Below, piece after piece: positions 54,133 to 64,000 of a stretch of DNA of 64,000 nucleotides (its first letter is position 1; every line of letters begins with the position of its first letter). This stretch comes from Leptospira stimsonii (lineage in GTDB: Bacteria > Spirochaetota > Leptospiria > Leptospirales > Leptospiraceae): contig NZ_QHCT01000003.1 in assembly GCF_003545885.1 (NCBI RefSeq), forward strand, positions 500,001-564,000, given 5' to 3'. A model generated the notes under the pieces. It saw nothing but the letters and a program-made list of their open reading frames with translations, did no database searches and was not told the DNA's origin. A program made the translations under genes and the position numbers.

Positions 54133-55106
54133 GGTTTTTCCCCATAGATCTGTTTGATAACGGCGCCAAGATCCGGTTTTTTGAAATTGATTTCAGTAAT
54201 TTCCAGGCCGGAAGAACTCAAAAAAGAAAGGAGTCGATTTAGGGATTCTCCCTCTTTTACAATGATGCTCGCCTGATTGGGTGTTCCGTTTTGAATCCAA
54301 GTAAACTCGGAAGGAAACTCGAGAGTCGGTTCGCCACGATATTGAATTTCGACGACGTTATCCGTTGCTCCGAGTCCTCGAAAAGAATTCAGATCTCCGT
54401 CAAAGCGAATTTTTCCGTGATCGATCAAGATGATTCTTTTTGCAAGATACTCGATGTCCTGAACATCATGCGTGGTAAGAAGAATGGTTACTTTTTCCTC
54501 CACGTTGATGGTTCTAATAAATTCCCTTACCTTCTCTTTTACGAGGACATCGAGTCCGATCGTAGGTTCGTCCAAGAACAAGACGCGAGGAAAGTGTAAG
54601 AGACTCGCCGCAATCTCTGCCTTCATCCTCTGTCCCAAACTTAACTTTCGAACTTGTTGATGAAAAAACTCCTGAAGACCGAGAAGATCGTTGAACATCT
54701 CCATTCGTTTTTTATAATCTTTACTTTCGATTTTGTAAATGGATCGCAGAAGATCAAAAGACTCTCCGACCGGAAGATCCCACCAGAGCTGGGTCTTTTG
54801 TCCGAAAACCACTCCGATCTGTTTCGAATTTTCCCTCCTATCTCTGGAAGGATCCAATCCGAAAATTCGAATTTCTCCCTGATCCGGAGTCAAAACGCCG
54901 GTCAATAATTTAATGGTGGTCGACTTTCCAGCGCCGTTCGGACCAATGTATCCCAGAAATTCTCCTGGTTGAATTTCAAAAGAGACGTTTTCAACTGCTT
55001 GAATGATTTCTTTTTTTGTGTAAAAGAGCGAGCCGATGGCTCCGAAGAGTCCAGGTTTTCTTTTGGAGATTTGAAAGGATTTCTGAAGGTTTTTGACTGT
55101 GATCAA
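54129..55106 (-). CDS. ABC transporter ATP-binding protein (COG4586-like)
   Basis: The 325-residue product has Walker A GPNGAGKSTTIKLLTG, Q-loop VVFGQKTQLWWDLPV, signature LSLGQRMKAEIAASLLH, Walker B VLFLDEPTIGLD and the switch His in TTHDVQD. The LSLGQRMK signature and the GxxFGQxxQLWWDLP loop are typical of the COG4586 group. A C-terminal extension of about 80 residues follows. It energises the two permeases encoded downstream. Confidence 0.93.
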   Translation of the reverse strand: MITVKNLQKSFQISKRKPGLFGAIGSLFYTKKEIIQAVENVSFEIQPGEFLGYIGPNGAGKSTTIKLLTGVLTPDQGEIRIFGLDPSRDRRENSKQIGVVFGQKTQLWWDLPVGESFDLLRSIYKIESKDYKKRMEMFNDLLGLQEFFHQQVRKLSLGQRMKAEIAASLLHFPRVLFLDEPTIGLDVLVKEKVREFIRTINVEEKVTILLTTHDVQDIEYLAKRIILIDHGKIRFDGDLNSFRGLGATDNVVEIQYRGEPTLEFPSEFTWIQNGTPNQASIIVKEGESLNRLLSFLSSSGLEITEINFKKPDLGAVIKQIYGEKP

Positions 55107-55227
55107 AGAGTTTGACTCCGGTGATTTCTATCTGACCGAATCTGATTACAATGTAGAATAAAAATTTCAATTCTTCGACAAAAACAAGCGATTTACAGTA
55201 CGGCTTTCGGTTCTAACTTGACCAAAA

Positions 55228-56604
55228 ATGGAAGTCGATCCGATTGTTACAAAAAATAATTCCGTTTTGCCTTCGCAAGTGGAGAAAATTAAATCCAATC
55301 TCAGAGGAATTCTTCATTTCGAAAAAAACCAAATCGAAGTTCCCTATTCTCTACCGGGGGATACTTACAACGTTACGCTCTTTAAAAAGAAACGGAGAAA
55401 ACCGAACGCCAAACTGGAGTTAGTTTCTCAGGTTCCAAGAACTTCGACTCCTCCCTGTCCAGCATTTACTCGTTGTGGGGGTTGTTCGGCCCAGCATATC
55501 CCGTATACGGAACAGTTTTTGTTGAAGACTTCTTCGCTTTCCAAAGGTTACGAAAACGACTTCGGAGTGACCCCACTCTTGATCCCGGCGGATAAAACGT
55601 ACCATTACAGAAATCGAATGGACTTCTCCGTCTTTCCGGGCCCGGTCGTCGGACAAAGAGAATCGGGTTCGTTTCGATACGTGGTGGATTTAGAATCTTG
55701 TTTCATCCAAACTCAGGAAGCGAACGAAGAACTCGAACGATTTAGAAATCTCATTCTAAAATTTCCGGACCTCCCTTACGATCGCAGAGAAGATTCCGGA
55801 TTCTTAAAATATCTCACCCTCCGAAAGGCAAGGAACACAACCGAGCTCATGTCCATTCTTACGTTTGTAGAAGAATTCAAGGACACGGAGGAAGAATCCA
55901 ATTTCGCCGAAGCATGCAAGAAATTTCTGAAAGCAAACCATCTTCTTTTTTGTTTCAATCGAAGAAAGGGCGAAATTTCCGCGATGGGTGAAATCAAAAT
56001 CCTCAGAGGAAAAGATTCTTATCTGGAACTCGTGGCGGGAAAGGAATTTCGTGTTCCCTTCGATTCCTTCTTTCAACCGAATCCGACCGGGTTTCTACCG
56101 ATCTTGGATTTTATCCAAAACGAAATCCCACATTCTTGCGAACATCTCGTCGATCTCTTCTGCGGTTCCGGTTTTTTTAGTAGAATTCTCGCGGATCGTT
56201 TTCAAAAGATTACAGGAATCGATTCCATCGAAAGCTCTCTAGAGATTGCACGCAAACAGATGCAAACCGATTTTCCGGAAATTTCTTTCTCTTACCTTCG
56301 CGAAGATCTTTTTTCAAAAAAGGCAACGGAGGGATTGAAAAAACTTTTTCGATCGGAAGAGAAGATTCTCCTCATCGCGGATCCTCCCCGGGCCGGTCTA
56401 GGCGAGTTCGTGATCGAAGCGCTTAGGGATTCAAAAATTTCTTCCCTTATTTACGTTTCTTGTAATCCAAGTTCTCAGAAAGAGGATCTCTGGAAACTGA
56501 GAGATCGTTTCCATATTCAGAAAATATTGATTACCGATCCTTATCCACAAACTCCACACCTCGAATCGGTTGCCCTTCTACAATCCTTCAACACGGAGCG
56601 TTAA
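55228..56604 (+). CDS. 23S rRNA (uracil-5-)-methyltransferase, RlmD/TrmA family
   Basis: The 458-residue product has the iron-sulfur cysteine cluster [15 protein letters not shown], a Rossmann fold with [15 protein letters not shown] (SAM), [16 protein letters not shown] and the catalytic [11 protein letters not shown]. It methylates C5 of a uridine in rRNA (RlmD) or a closely related RNA. The first 60 residues form a TRAM-like barrel. Specificity for U747 or U1939 cannot be told from sequence alone. It is divergent from the ABC exporter. Confidence 0.9.
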   Translation: MEVDPIVTKNNSVLPSQVEKIKSNLRGILHFEKNQIEVPYSLPGDTYNVTLFKKKRRKPNAKLELVSQVPRTSTPPCPAFTRCGGCSAQHIPYTEQFLLKTSSLSKGYENDFGVTPLLIPADKTYHYRNRMDFSVFPGPVVGQRESGSFRYVVDLESCFIQTQEANEELERFRNLILKFPDLPYDRREDSGFLKYLTLRKARNTTELMSILTFVEEFKDTEEESNFAEACKKFLKANHLLFCFNRRKGEISAMGEIKILRGKDSYLELVAGKEFRVPFDSFFQPNPTGFLPILDFIQNEIPHSCEHLVDLFCGSGFFSRILADRFQKITGIDSIESSLEIARKQMQTDFPEISFSYLREDLFSKKATEGLKKLFRSEEKILLIADPPRAGLGEFVIEALRDSKISSLIYVSCNPSSQKEDLWKLRDRFHIQKILITDPYPQTPHLESVALLQSFNTER

Positions 56605-56646
56605 CCTCCATCATAGTATAATTTGATGCTTCTTTATTTCAGAATA

Positions 56647-57789
56647 TTATCTTTTCTTGATGATATGCAAGGAGCTGGACTTTACCTCTTTTTGAGTAAA
56701 ATCGAATCCGAAATCGTTTTTTCGTTCCCTCATTTTTTGATACAAAACGCTTCCGCTGAATAATGCCTCAACTTCCAAAACGATCGTCTGATTCTTATTT
56801 CCGCTCGTAACTTCGGAAACACCGTTCACACCTTTGATACTTCGGATCAACCCTTTTACGTCCTTATCGACGTAGTCATCGTATGGAATCCCTTCTAGTC
56901 TAACGCGTATTAGATTACCCGGTTTCCACTTGGAAGTAATCTGGTCCCGAATTTTCGGATAGGCCTTTTCGACAGCTTTTCGAATCGCTTCTTGCGTTCC
57001 TGTTTCAGCGCTTACATGTGGGATTGCGCCGTTCGTGTTATCAGCGGCGATGATTCGGGCCGTGTTTACGTCGAAAATTTTAAATCGAAGAACCGCTTGA
57101 TAGGAATGGAGTCCGCTTCCTTCGAGCTCACCTGCGTCCTTTACCTCGACTTGACCGACCAATAAAATCTGTGCTTCCATCTCTGCGGCCGCGGTGATCG
57201 CTTTACCTTCAAAAGTTTGATTTCCGTAAACTTCAATCGTCTTCCCTCCTTCTTTCGCCAAAATTCTGGAAAACTGATTTTTATCCAGGAAGTCGAATTC
57301 GGCAAATTTCTTTACAATCGCATTTTCGGATATCGTACCAAAAGAATGTCCATTCGATTTTCCTAATATTTTTTCATCGATGATCATTAAGAATTTGGGT
57401 TTTCCTAAATCTCTGTATCGTTCTTTTAATGCGTCTTCGACTGCCTTCCGATTCACCCTTCCCTTGGCGTCGGCCTCGACGAGATTTCCTGTTTTTCGAA
57501 TCTCTCCGACGAATGCGAATTCGGTAACGAACCCTTCCGTCGAAGAATTGGTAATCATCTCCTGGATCCGCCCGTCAATCGTCTGCGAACTTCCTTCTAT
57601 CAGTTCGCCTAAACCGTTTTCTAAAATTTTTCTTTTTGCGTTTAGCTCGAGGTCATCCAAATTGATCCCTTGAACGTTCTGAACGTATATGACTTTGTCC
57701 CTTTCACCGTTTGCATTTTGCAAAGAGGAACAAAAACTTAGAGTGAAGCAAAAAATTGCGATGGGAATGTTTTTACCAATTTTTAACAT
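56647..57789 (-). CDS. Lipoprotein with FlgT/LPP20-like region
   Basis: The 380-residue lipoprotein (FCFTLSFC, Cys20) has an N-terminal half (DLELNAKRKILENGLGELIE; KEAVEDALKERYRDLGKPKF) that resembles the LPP20/FlgT-type repeats, and a C-terminal half with GKAITAAAEMEAQILLVGQ and a small alpha-beta domain (IRVRLEGIPYDDYVDKDVKG). The likeness to FlgT is moderate. An envelope role is inferred from the lipobox. Its ATG overlaps the end of the upstream small gene. Confidence 0.66.
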   Translation of the reverse strand: MLKIGKNIPIAIFCFTLSFCSSLQNANGERDKVIYVQNVQGINLDDLELNAKRKILENGLGELIEGSSQTIDGRIQEMITNSSTEGFVTEFAFVGEIRKTGNLVEADAKGRVNRKAVEDALKERYRDLGKPKFLMIIDEKILGKSNGHSFGTISENAIVKKFAEFDFLDKNQFSRILAKEGGKTIEVYGNQTFEGKAITAAAEMEAQILLVGQVEVKDAGELEGSGLHSYQAVLRFKIFDVNTARIIAADNTNGAIPHVSAETGTQEAIRKAVEKAYPKIRDQITSKWKPGNLIRVRLEGIPYDDYVDKDVKGLIRSIKGVNGVSEVTSGNKNQTIVLEVEALFSGSVLYQKMRERKNDFGFDFTQKEVKSSSLHIIKKR

Positions 57790-58112
57790 AAAGAATCCGA
57801 TTCTTCTGATTTCCTTCCTTTAACCGAAGAACGAAGATCGTTCTTCCTCGCAAGGTGCGCACACATCATTCTTTTTTTAGTCGATTTTATCTTTTTCGTA
57901 AGTGTAAGAAATTGTTTCGCTTTAGCGGTTTGACCCAATTCCGCAAAAACGATCGCGAGATGGTTCTTCCTAACCACAGAACCTTCACTCTTCACCAAAC
58001 CGAGTTCATCCTGAATCTCTTTGTCATGGATAAACTTTTTGAGTGCTTCTTTATCTTTGAAATCATCCGGCGATTGCTTGTGAGAAACAAACAAATTCTT
58101 TCTCGTTCCCAT
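57783..58112 (-). CDS. Small basic hypothetical protein with TPR-like segment
   Basis: A 109-residue frame overlaps the ATG of the lipoprotein gene by seven bases. It is basic, without signal peptide, and contains one helix pair that fits a tetratricopeptide unit ([20 protein letters not shown]). It may be real or the remnant of a longer TPR gene. The ribosome site is weak. Confidence 0.45.
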   Translation of the reverse strand: MGTRKNLFVSHKQSPDDFKDKEALKKFIHDKEIQDELGLVKSEGSVVRKNHLAIVFAELGQTAKAKQFLTLTKKIKSTKKRMMCAHLARKNDLRSSVKGRKSEESDSLC

Positions 58113-58315
58113 TCTTCAAGCAAAGGACGAGTTTTGACGAACGTTTTTCTTCTTCTTGGATTTTTAGCAAAACTTTCCAAAAAAATCGAAATTTGGAACT
58201 TTGCATTCGGATGAAACTCGGAACTACGTTCGGTTCCATTTCAAAAAAACTCTGCAGGAATTCAGAATTCACAACGATATTTAGGAGAGAGATAGACGTA
58301 TCTCCAGGAATTCCA

Positions 58316-59440
<1,125 letters not shown>

Positions 59441-59670
59441 TACCCTATTCCGAAAACGATAGGCTTTTAGAATCTCCTTTCTGAAAGTCTTCGTTTCCCT
59501 CTTTTCGTTTCCTTCTGCCTCATTTTTTTTCCGGGTTTTCTTCTAAATTTCTTTTTTCTAAACGAAACGTTAGGATAGAATCAGGAGATCTTTTTTTCTT
59601 TTCAATCGGATCGGACTTTTTTTCTCTTTTCACGATCTCGTTTCCCGTATCTTCTGTCTGATCATAAGAA

Positions 59671-60372
59671 ATGACAAACCCAATTCTCACTCAATCTAAC
59701 GATTCTCGGATCCGCATTTCTCTTCTTAAAAAATCCTATCAAAGCGGAAAACTCCAAACTCCCGTTCTGAAGGGAGTCAATCTGGATATACCCAGCGAAT
59801 CCGTGATCACTCTGATGGGACCTTCCGGTTCGGGTAAATCAACTTTTTTGAATATTCTTTCCGGTATCGACACACCCGATTCCGGAGAAATTTTCGTAAA
59901 CGGTCATCCGCTTCATTCCATGAACGAGACCGAACTCACGAAATATCGTAGGGAACAAACCGGGATCATATTTCAATTCTTTCATCTTCTTCCTTATTTG
60001 AGCGCTCTCGAGAACGTCGCCGTTCCTCTCTACATTTCCGGCATCGGAAAAAAAGAAGCACAAAAAAAAGCGAAAGAGGCTTTGGAAAAAGTCGGACTCG
60101 AAGCGAGAATTTCGCATAAGCCGGACGAACTCTCCGGAGGGGAACAACAAAGAGTCGCGATCGCAAGAGCCGTTTGTAAAAGTCCGTCTTTGATTCTCGC
60201 CGACGAACCTACCGGAAATTTAGATACGAAGAATGCCGAAAACGTAATCCGCTTATTGATGGATCTGCAGAAAAAACAAAAATTCACGCTTCTCATCGTA
60301 ACTCACGATCAAAATCTGGGTTCCCTCGGAGAATTCAAACTCAAGATGGCGGACGGGGTCTTGGTTTCTTAG
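59671..60372 (+). CDS. LolD/MacB-type ABC transporter ATP-binding protein
   Basis: The 233-residue product has Walker [17 protein letters not shown], signature [15 protein letters not shown], Walker [13 protein letters not shown] and the switch His in VTHDQNL. It belongs to the family of ATPases that pair with FtsX-type permeases (LolD, MacB). Only five bases separate it from the permease gene. A role in lipoprotein release or export from the inner membrane is inferred; the substrate is not known. Confidence 0.93.
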   Translation: MTNPILTQSNDSRIRISLLKKSYQSGKLQTPVLKGVNLDIPSESVITLMGPSGSGKSTFLNILSGIDTPDSGEIFVNGHPLHSMNETELTKYRREQTGIIFQFFHLLPYLSALENVAVPLYISGIGKKEAQKKAKEALEKVGLEARISHKPDELSGGEQQRVAIARAVCKSPSLILADEPTGNLDTKNAENVIRLLMDLQKKQKFTLLIVTHDQNLGSLGEFKLKMADGVLVS

Positions 60373-60377
60373 AGTCA

Positions 60378-62867
60378 ATGTCTTCACGAATCTACTTCCT
60401 GTTCTTGTTCGAATACTTTCGAAGTCATAAGTTGGCCGCTTTTTTCGCGTTAGTCGGCATCGCGCTCGGAGTCGGTCTTTTTGTCTCCACGACCGCGAAC
60501 GGTATGAAAGCGGAAAAAAGTCTCACAGACTTTGCGATGGGCTATTTCCAAGGCGACTATAAGATCAAGATCACTTCCTCCCAAGGAGAACAAAATCTTC
60601 CTTCGAATTTGATTCGGGATCTTTCCTCGGATCAAGAACTGGGATGGATCGTAAAGATCGTTCCTCGTTTCCAAAAAGAAGTCATCTTAGAAGACGGAAT
60701 CCGAGCCGTATTTTTAGGTTTGGACTTCTTGAAGGAAAACGACGGATGGCAAGGTTCGAAAGCCTTTGCGGCTCCGAACAACGCGGAAAACTTTGAATCG
60801 ATTTACATCAGTCGAAGTTTATTTGAAAGGCTCGGTAAATCGGAAACAAAACTTCGCTCCCAATCCAAGACCTTCTTCTTAAATCATCTGAAACCGTTCG
60901 ATAGCGACGGGGGTAATATTCTCCTTGAGGAAATTGAATCCGCTATGGAACGATTCGAGACAAACGGAAACGTTAGTTTTCTTTTGATCCAGCCGAGGAC
61001 GTTCCATTCTTCCCAAAAACAAATCCTTGAGAAGAAGTTGGGGAATCTTTATCGAGTGGAGACGATAGACGATATCCGCGAGAAATCAGGAAACGCACTT
61101 CGATCCTTTCAACTCAATCTTCTCGTGATCTCCTTTATTTCCCTCATCATCGCTTTTTTTATGGTATCGAATACGATGTCGGGTTTGTATATCGCTCGAG
61201 AGAAAGAACTCGGAATTCTAAAAACGATGGGCTTAAGCGCGGGTCACACGTTTCTTCTATTCGTATCGCAGGCAGTACTTCTGGGATTTGTGGGAAGTAT
61301 TTTGGGTTTGGGGCTTGGATTCTTTTTTTCAAGATTGGATTTTTTTAGTCCGGAAGCCGCGTCCTCAGATCTTTCTTACGTCAAGACCTATCGATCGATT
61401 CCTTCTACGATTTGGATTTTGGGATTGAGCATTGGAATCTTCGGTTCTTTTTTATCCGCCGCCTTTCCCTCCTTGCGTGCCGGAAAAATTTCTCCGGTGA
61501 CAATCCTCCGAGAATCCTCTTCCGGAAACAACCGAGTGCCGGAAAAAAAACTTCTTACCTTTGGAATTTTTCTTTTGGTCGTATTTATCGGAATCGCATT
61601 CATTCCTCTTCGTTGGAGATTCCCGATCACGGGTCTTTTGGGAATCGGCGGAATCGTAATCGGTGTCACGCTTTGTTTTCCTTGGATCTTTCGGACGATC
61701 ACGACTTTTTTCTTTCGCATCATGGAGGGTTCTGATCGATCCTTTGTCTTTATGAGGGTCGGCATGGAAGAAACAAAAAATCAGCCTCTTCGAAACACGC
61801 TGACTTCGGCGACTTTGATGCTCGCGACTTCCCTCGTCGTTTGTCTTTCCATTCTGACGGACAGTTACCGAAGATCTCTCAACGACTGGGTGGATTCCGA
61901 ATTTCCAGCCGAACTTACAGTCATCAACACGGAGAATCTCGCCGCCGGAATCCACGGAGGAGTTCCGATTTCGTTGTTAAACGAACTGGCAAAACTTCCC
62001 GAAGTAAAATCTCTCGACGGTTTTTGCGTAAATACGAGAATTGAAACGGATCGAGGGAACTTTACGATTCATGCATATACTTTTTCCACTTACGATCATA
62101 CGGATTCCGCCGAGAAATTGGCAACAAAGGAGAATGAAATTCTAATTTCTTCAAACATGGCCTATCTGCAAAACTTTCAAATCGGAGATCCTTTGCTTCT
62201 TTCCACAAAATTCGGAAAGCAGGAATTTCGGATTCGCGGAATCAAAGAACATTTTTTTTCCGAACGTGGAACGATCATGATGGATATCAAAAATTACGAT
62301 CGTTTTTTCGGACTGAGCGGATACAACTCGATCAAAATTTTTCTAAAAGAACCTGAGAAAGAAAAAGAATCTGCGACTGCGATTTCAAAAATAATAACGC
62401 AATATCCTTCTTTGAAATTGTTGAATTCAAAGGAACTGAGAGAGATCTATACGGAGGGAGTAGATAAAGTGTTTGGCGTTCTCAATACTCTCAAAGCGAC
62501 CGCGTTTCTCATTGCTATGATATCCTTGGTTTCCTCTCTTCTTCATAACCTGATCTCCAAAAAAATGACGTTAGGGATTCTTAAATACTTGGGAGCGGAT
62601 CACAAACAACTCGGTAAAATTCTTTTGACCGAGAGCGTTTTTCTCACGGTCCTTTCGACCTGTTTCGGCATTCTTCTTGCGTTTCTTTTATCCCCGATCG
62701 TTCTCTACGTGATCAACAAAAACGCCTTCGGATGGACCCTCACATTCACCGTAACTCCGGAGGTCTCCGTCTTCTTCCTTGTTCTTTCCCCGATCCTCGG
62801 AATTCTTTCGGCCTTGGTTCCGTTGTATACTCTGCGAAAACTCGGATTTCGAATCAGTCAAGAATGA
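60378..62867 (+). CDS. FtsX-family ABC transporter permease, two FtsX domains
   Basis: The 829-residue product has a first membrane segment ([20 protein letters not shown]), a periplasmic domain, then an FtsX core ([40 protein letters not shown]), a second transmembrane block with another periplasmic domain, and a final FtsX core ([40 protein letters not shown]). About ten membrane segments in all. It is the membrane partner of the preceding ATPase. Confidence 0.9.
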   Translation: MSSRIYFLFLFEYFRSHKLAAFFALVGIALGVGLFVSTTANGMKAEKSLTDFAMGYFQGDYKIKITSSQGEQNLPSNLIRDLSSDQELGWIVKIVPRFQKEVILEDGIRAVFLGLDFLKENDGWQGSKAFAAPNNAENFESIYISRSLFERLGKSETKLRSQSKTFFLNHLKPFDSDGGNILLEEIESAMERFETNGNVSFLLIQPRTFHSSQKQILEKKLGNLYRVETIDDIREKSGNALRSFQLNLLVISFISLIIAFFMVSNTMSGLYIAREKELGILKTMGLSAGHTFLLFVSQAVLLGFVGSILGLGLGFFFSRLDFFSPEAASSDLSYVKTYRSIPSTIWILGLSIGIFGSFLSAAFPSLRAGKISPVTILRESSSGNNRVPEKKLLTFGIFLLVVFIGIAFIPLRWRFPITGLLGIGGIVIGVTLCFPWIFRTITTFFFRIMEGSDRSFVFMRVGMEETKNQPLRNTLTSATLMLATSLVVCLSILTDSYRRSLNDWVDSEFPAELTVINTENLAAGIHGGVPISLLNELAKLPEVKSLDGFCVNTRIETDRGNFTIHAYTFSTYDHTDSAEKLATKENEILISSNMAYLQNFQIGDPLLLSTKFGKQEFRIRGIKEHFFSERGTIMMDIKNYDRFFGLSGYNSIKIFLKEPEKEKESATAISKIITQYPSLKLLNSKELREIYTEGVDKVFGVLNTLKATAFLIAMISLVSSLLHNLISKKMTLGILKYLGADHKQLGKILLTESVFLTVLSTCFGILLAFLLSPIVLYVINKNAFGWTLTFTVTPEVSVFFLVLSPILGILSALVPLYTLRKLGFRISQE

Positions 62868-62947
62868 TTTCAACCGAACGACTTGGAAACTCTTGTGAAA
62901 ACCAACTTGATCGTAGAAGAACTTTCGATTAGGATGTTCCCACCGTT

Positions 62948-63877
<930 letters not shown>

Positions 63878-63888
63878 GAAAATTCACA

Positions 63889-64000
63889 TTAGAAAAGCTT
63901 TAAGTAAATCGCACACTGGGCGATCAAAAGCGCGCCTAAAAGAAAAACCCAACGCCGTTTTGCGGAAAACGCCATCTTGATTTTATCCTCCGGATAATAG
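63889..64000 (-). CDS. Reading-frame end at window edge, hydrophobic C-terminus
   Basis: Read on the minus strand, a frame open to the window edge ends in a hydrophobic segment (RRWVFLLGALLIAQCAIYLK) with a TAA at 63889-63891. It may be the C-terminal membrane anchor of a gene beyond the edge, or a very small protein starting at an internal ATG 11 bases after a GGAGG site. The data here do not decide between these. Confidence 0.4.
   Translation of the reverse strand, partial: YYPEDKIKMAFSAKRRWVFLLGALLIAQCAIYLKLF

Overview
The window reads as chromosome of a Leptospira species, most likely of the pathogenic clade (inference). Support comes from Leptospira-typical families (DUF1564, DUF1577, an array of TRL-like lipoproteins, a FlaA-type flagellar sheath domain), many exported proteins with the loose spirochaetal lipobox, a Kdo transferase, a V-type pyrophosphatase, a fused acyl-CoA mutase, and moderate GC with many TTG/GTG starts. 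No taxon search was possible, so the species is left open.

Layout. 1-10 kb: the 3' part of a fused B12-dependent acyl-CoA mutase (IcmF type), a YARHG protein, ilvD with a deoxyribosyltransferase, a glutathione transferase, a YdjM-like membrane protein, a YciI protein and a membrane class III adenylate cyclase. 10-13 kb: a glycosyltransferase and an O-antigen-ligase-like protein, translationally coupled. 13-18 kb: a six-gene plus-strand operon built around the metallo-mystery pair MbnP/MbnH, with a STAS protein, a Cys/His-rich exported protein, a lipoprotein and an outer-membrane barrel. 18-22 kb: two exported hypotheticals and an intact IS481-like element. 22-32.8 kb: a lipoprotein, a membrane protein, then a long minus-strand run (NhaC antiporter, pseudouridine synthase, DUF1577, an ATP-grasp/FMN-oxidase fusion, mnmA, a two-lobed aspartic protease, a GGDEF protein). 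33 kb: initiator tRNA. 33-38 kb: proC/yggS operon, a FlaA-like protein, a HAD phosphatase and waaA. 39 kb: a 74-bp tandem repeat. 39-45 kb: a SRPBCC membrane protein, a DUF1564 protein, hppA and a TPR protein. 45-51 kb: a dense lipoprotein island with seven TRL-like paralogues, a HEGGH lipoprotein and others. 51-52 kb: a gene-poor stretch with hairpins. 52.5-64 kb: a three-gene ABC exporter, an RlmD-like methyltransferase, a lipoprotein, a SpoIID-domain protein, a LolD/FtsX-type ABC pair, a conserved hypothetical, and the edge of one more minus-strand reading frame.

The most system-like features are the MbnP/MbnH operon, whose first exported product carries mirrored CxCxH and HxCxC motifs and whose mbnP-mbnH gap holds a perfect 12-bp hairpin, and the TRL-like lipoprotein island. 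The ATP-grasp/FMN fusion and the two-lobed aspartic protease lipoprotein are the most unusual single proteins.
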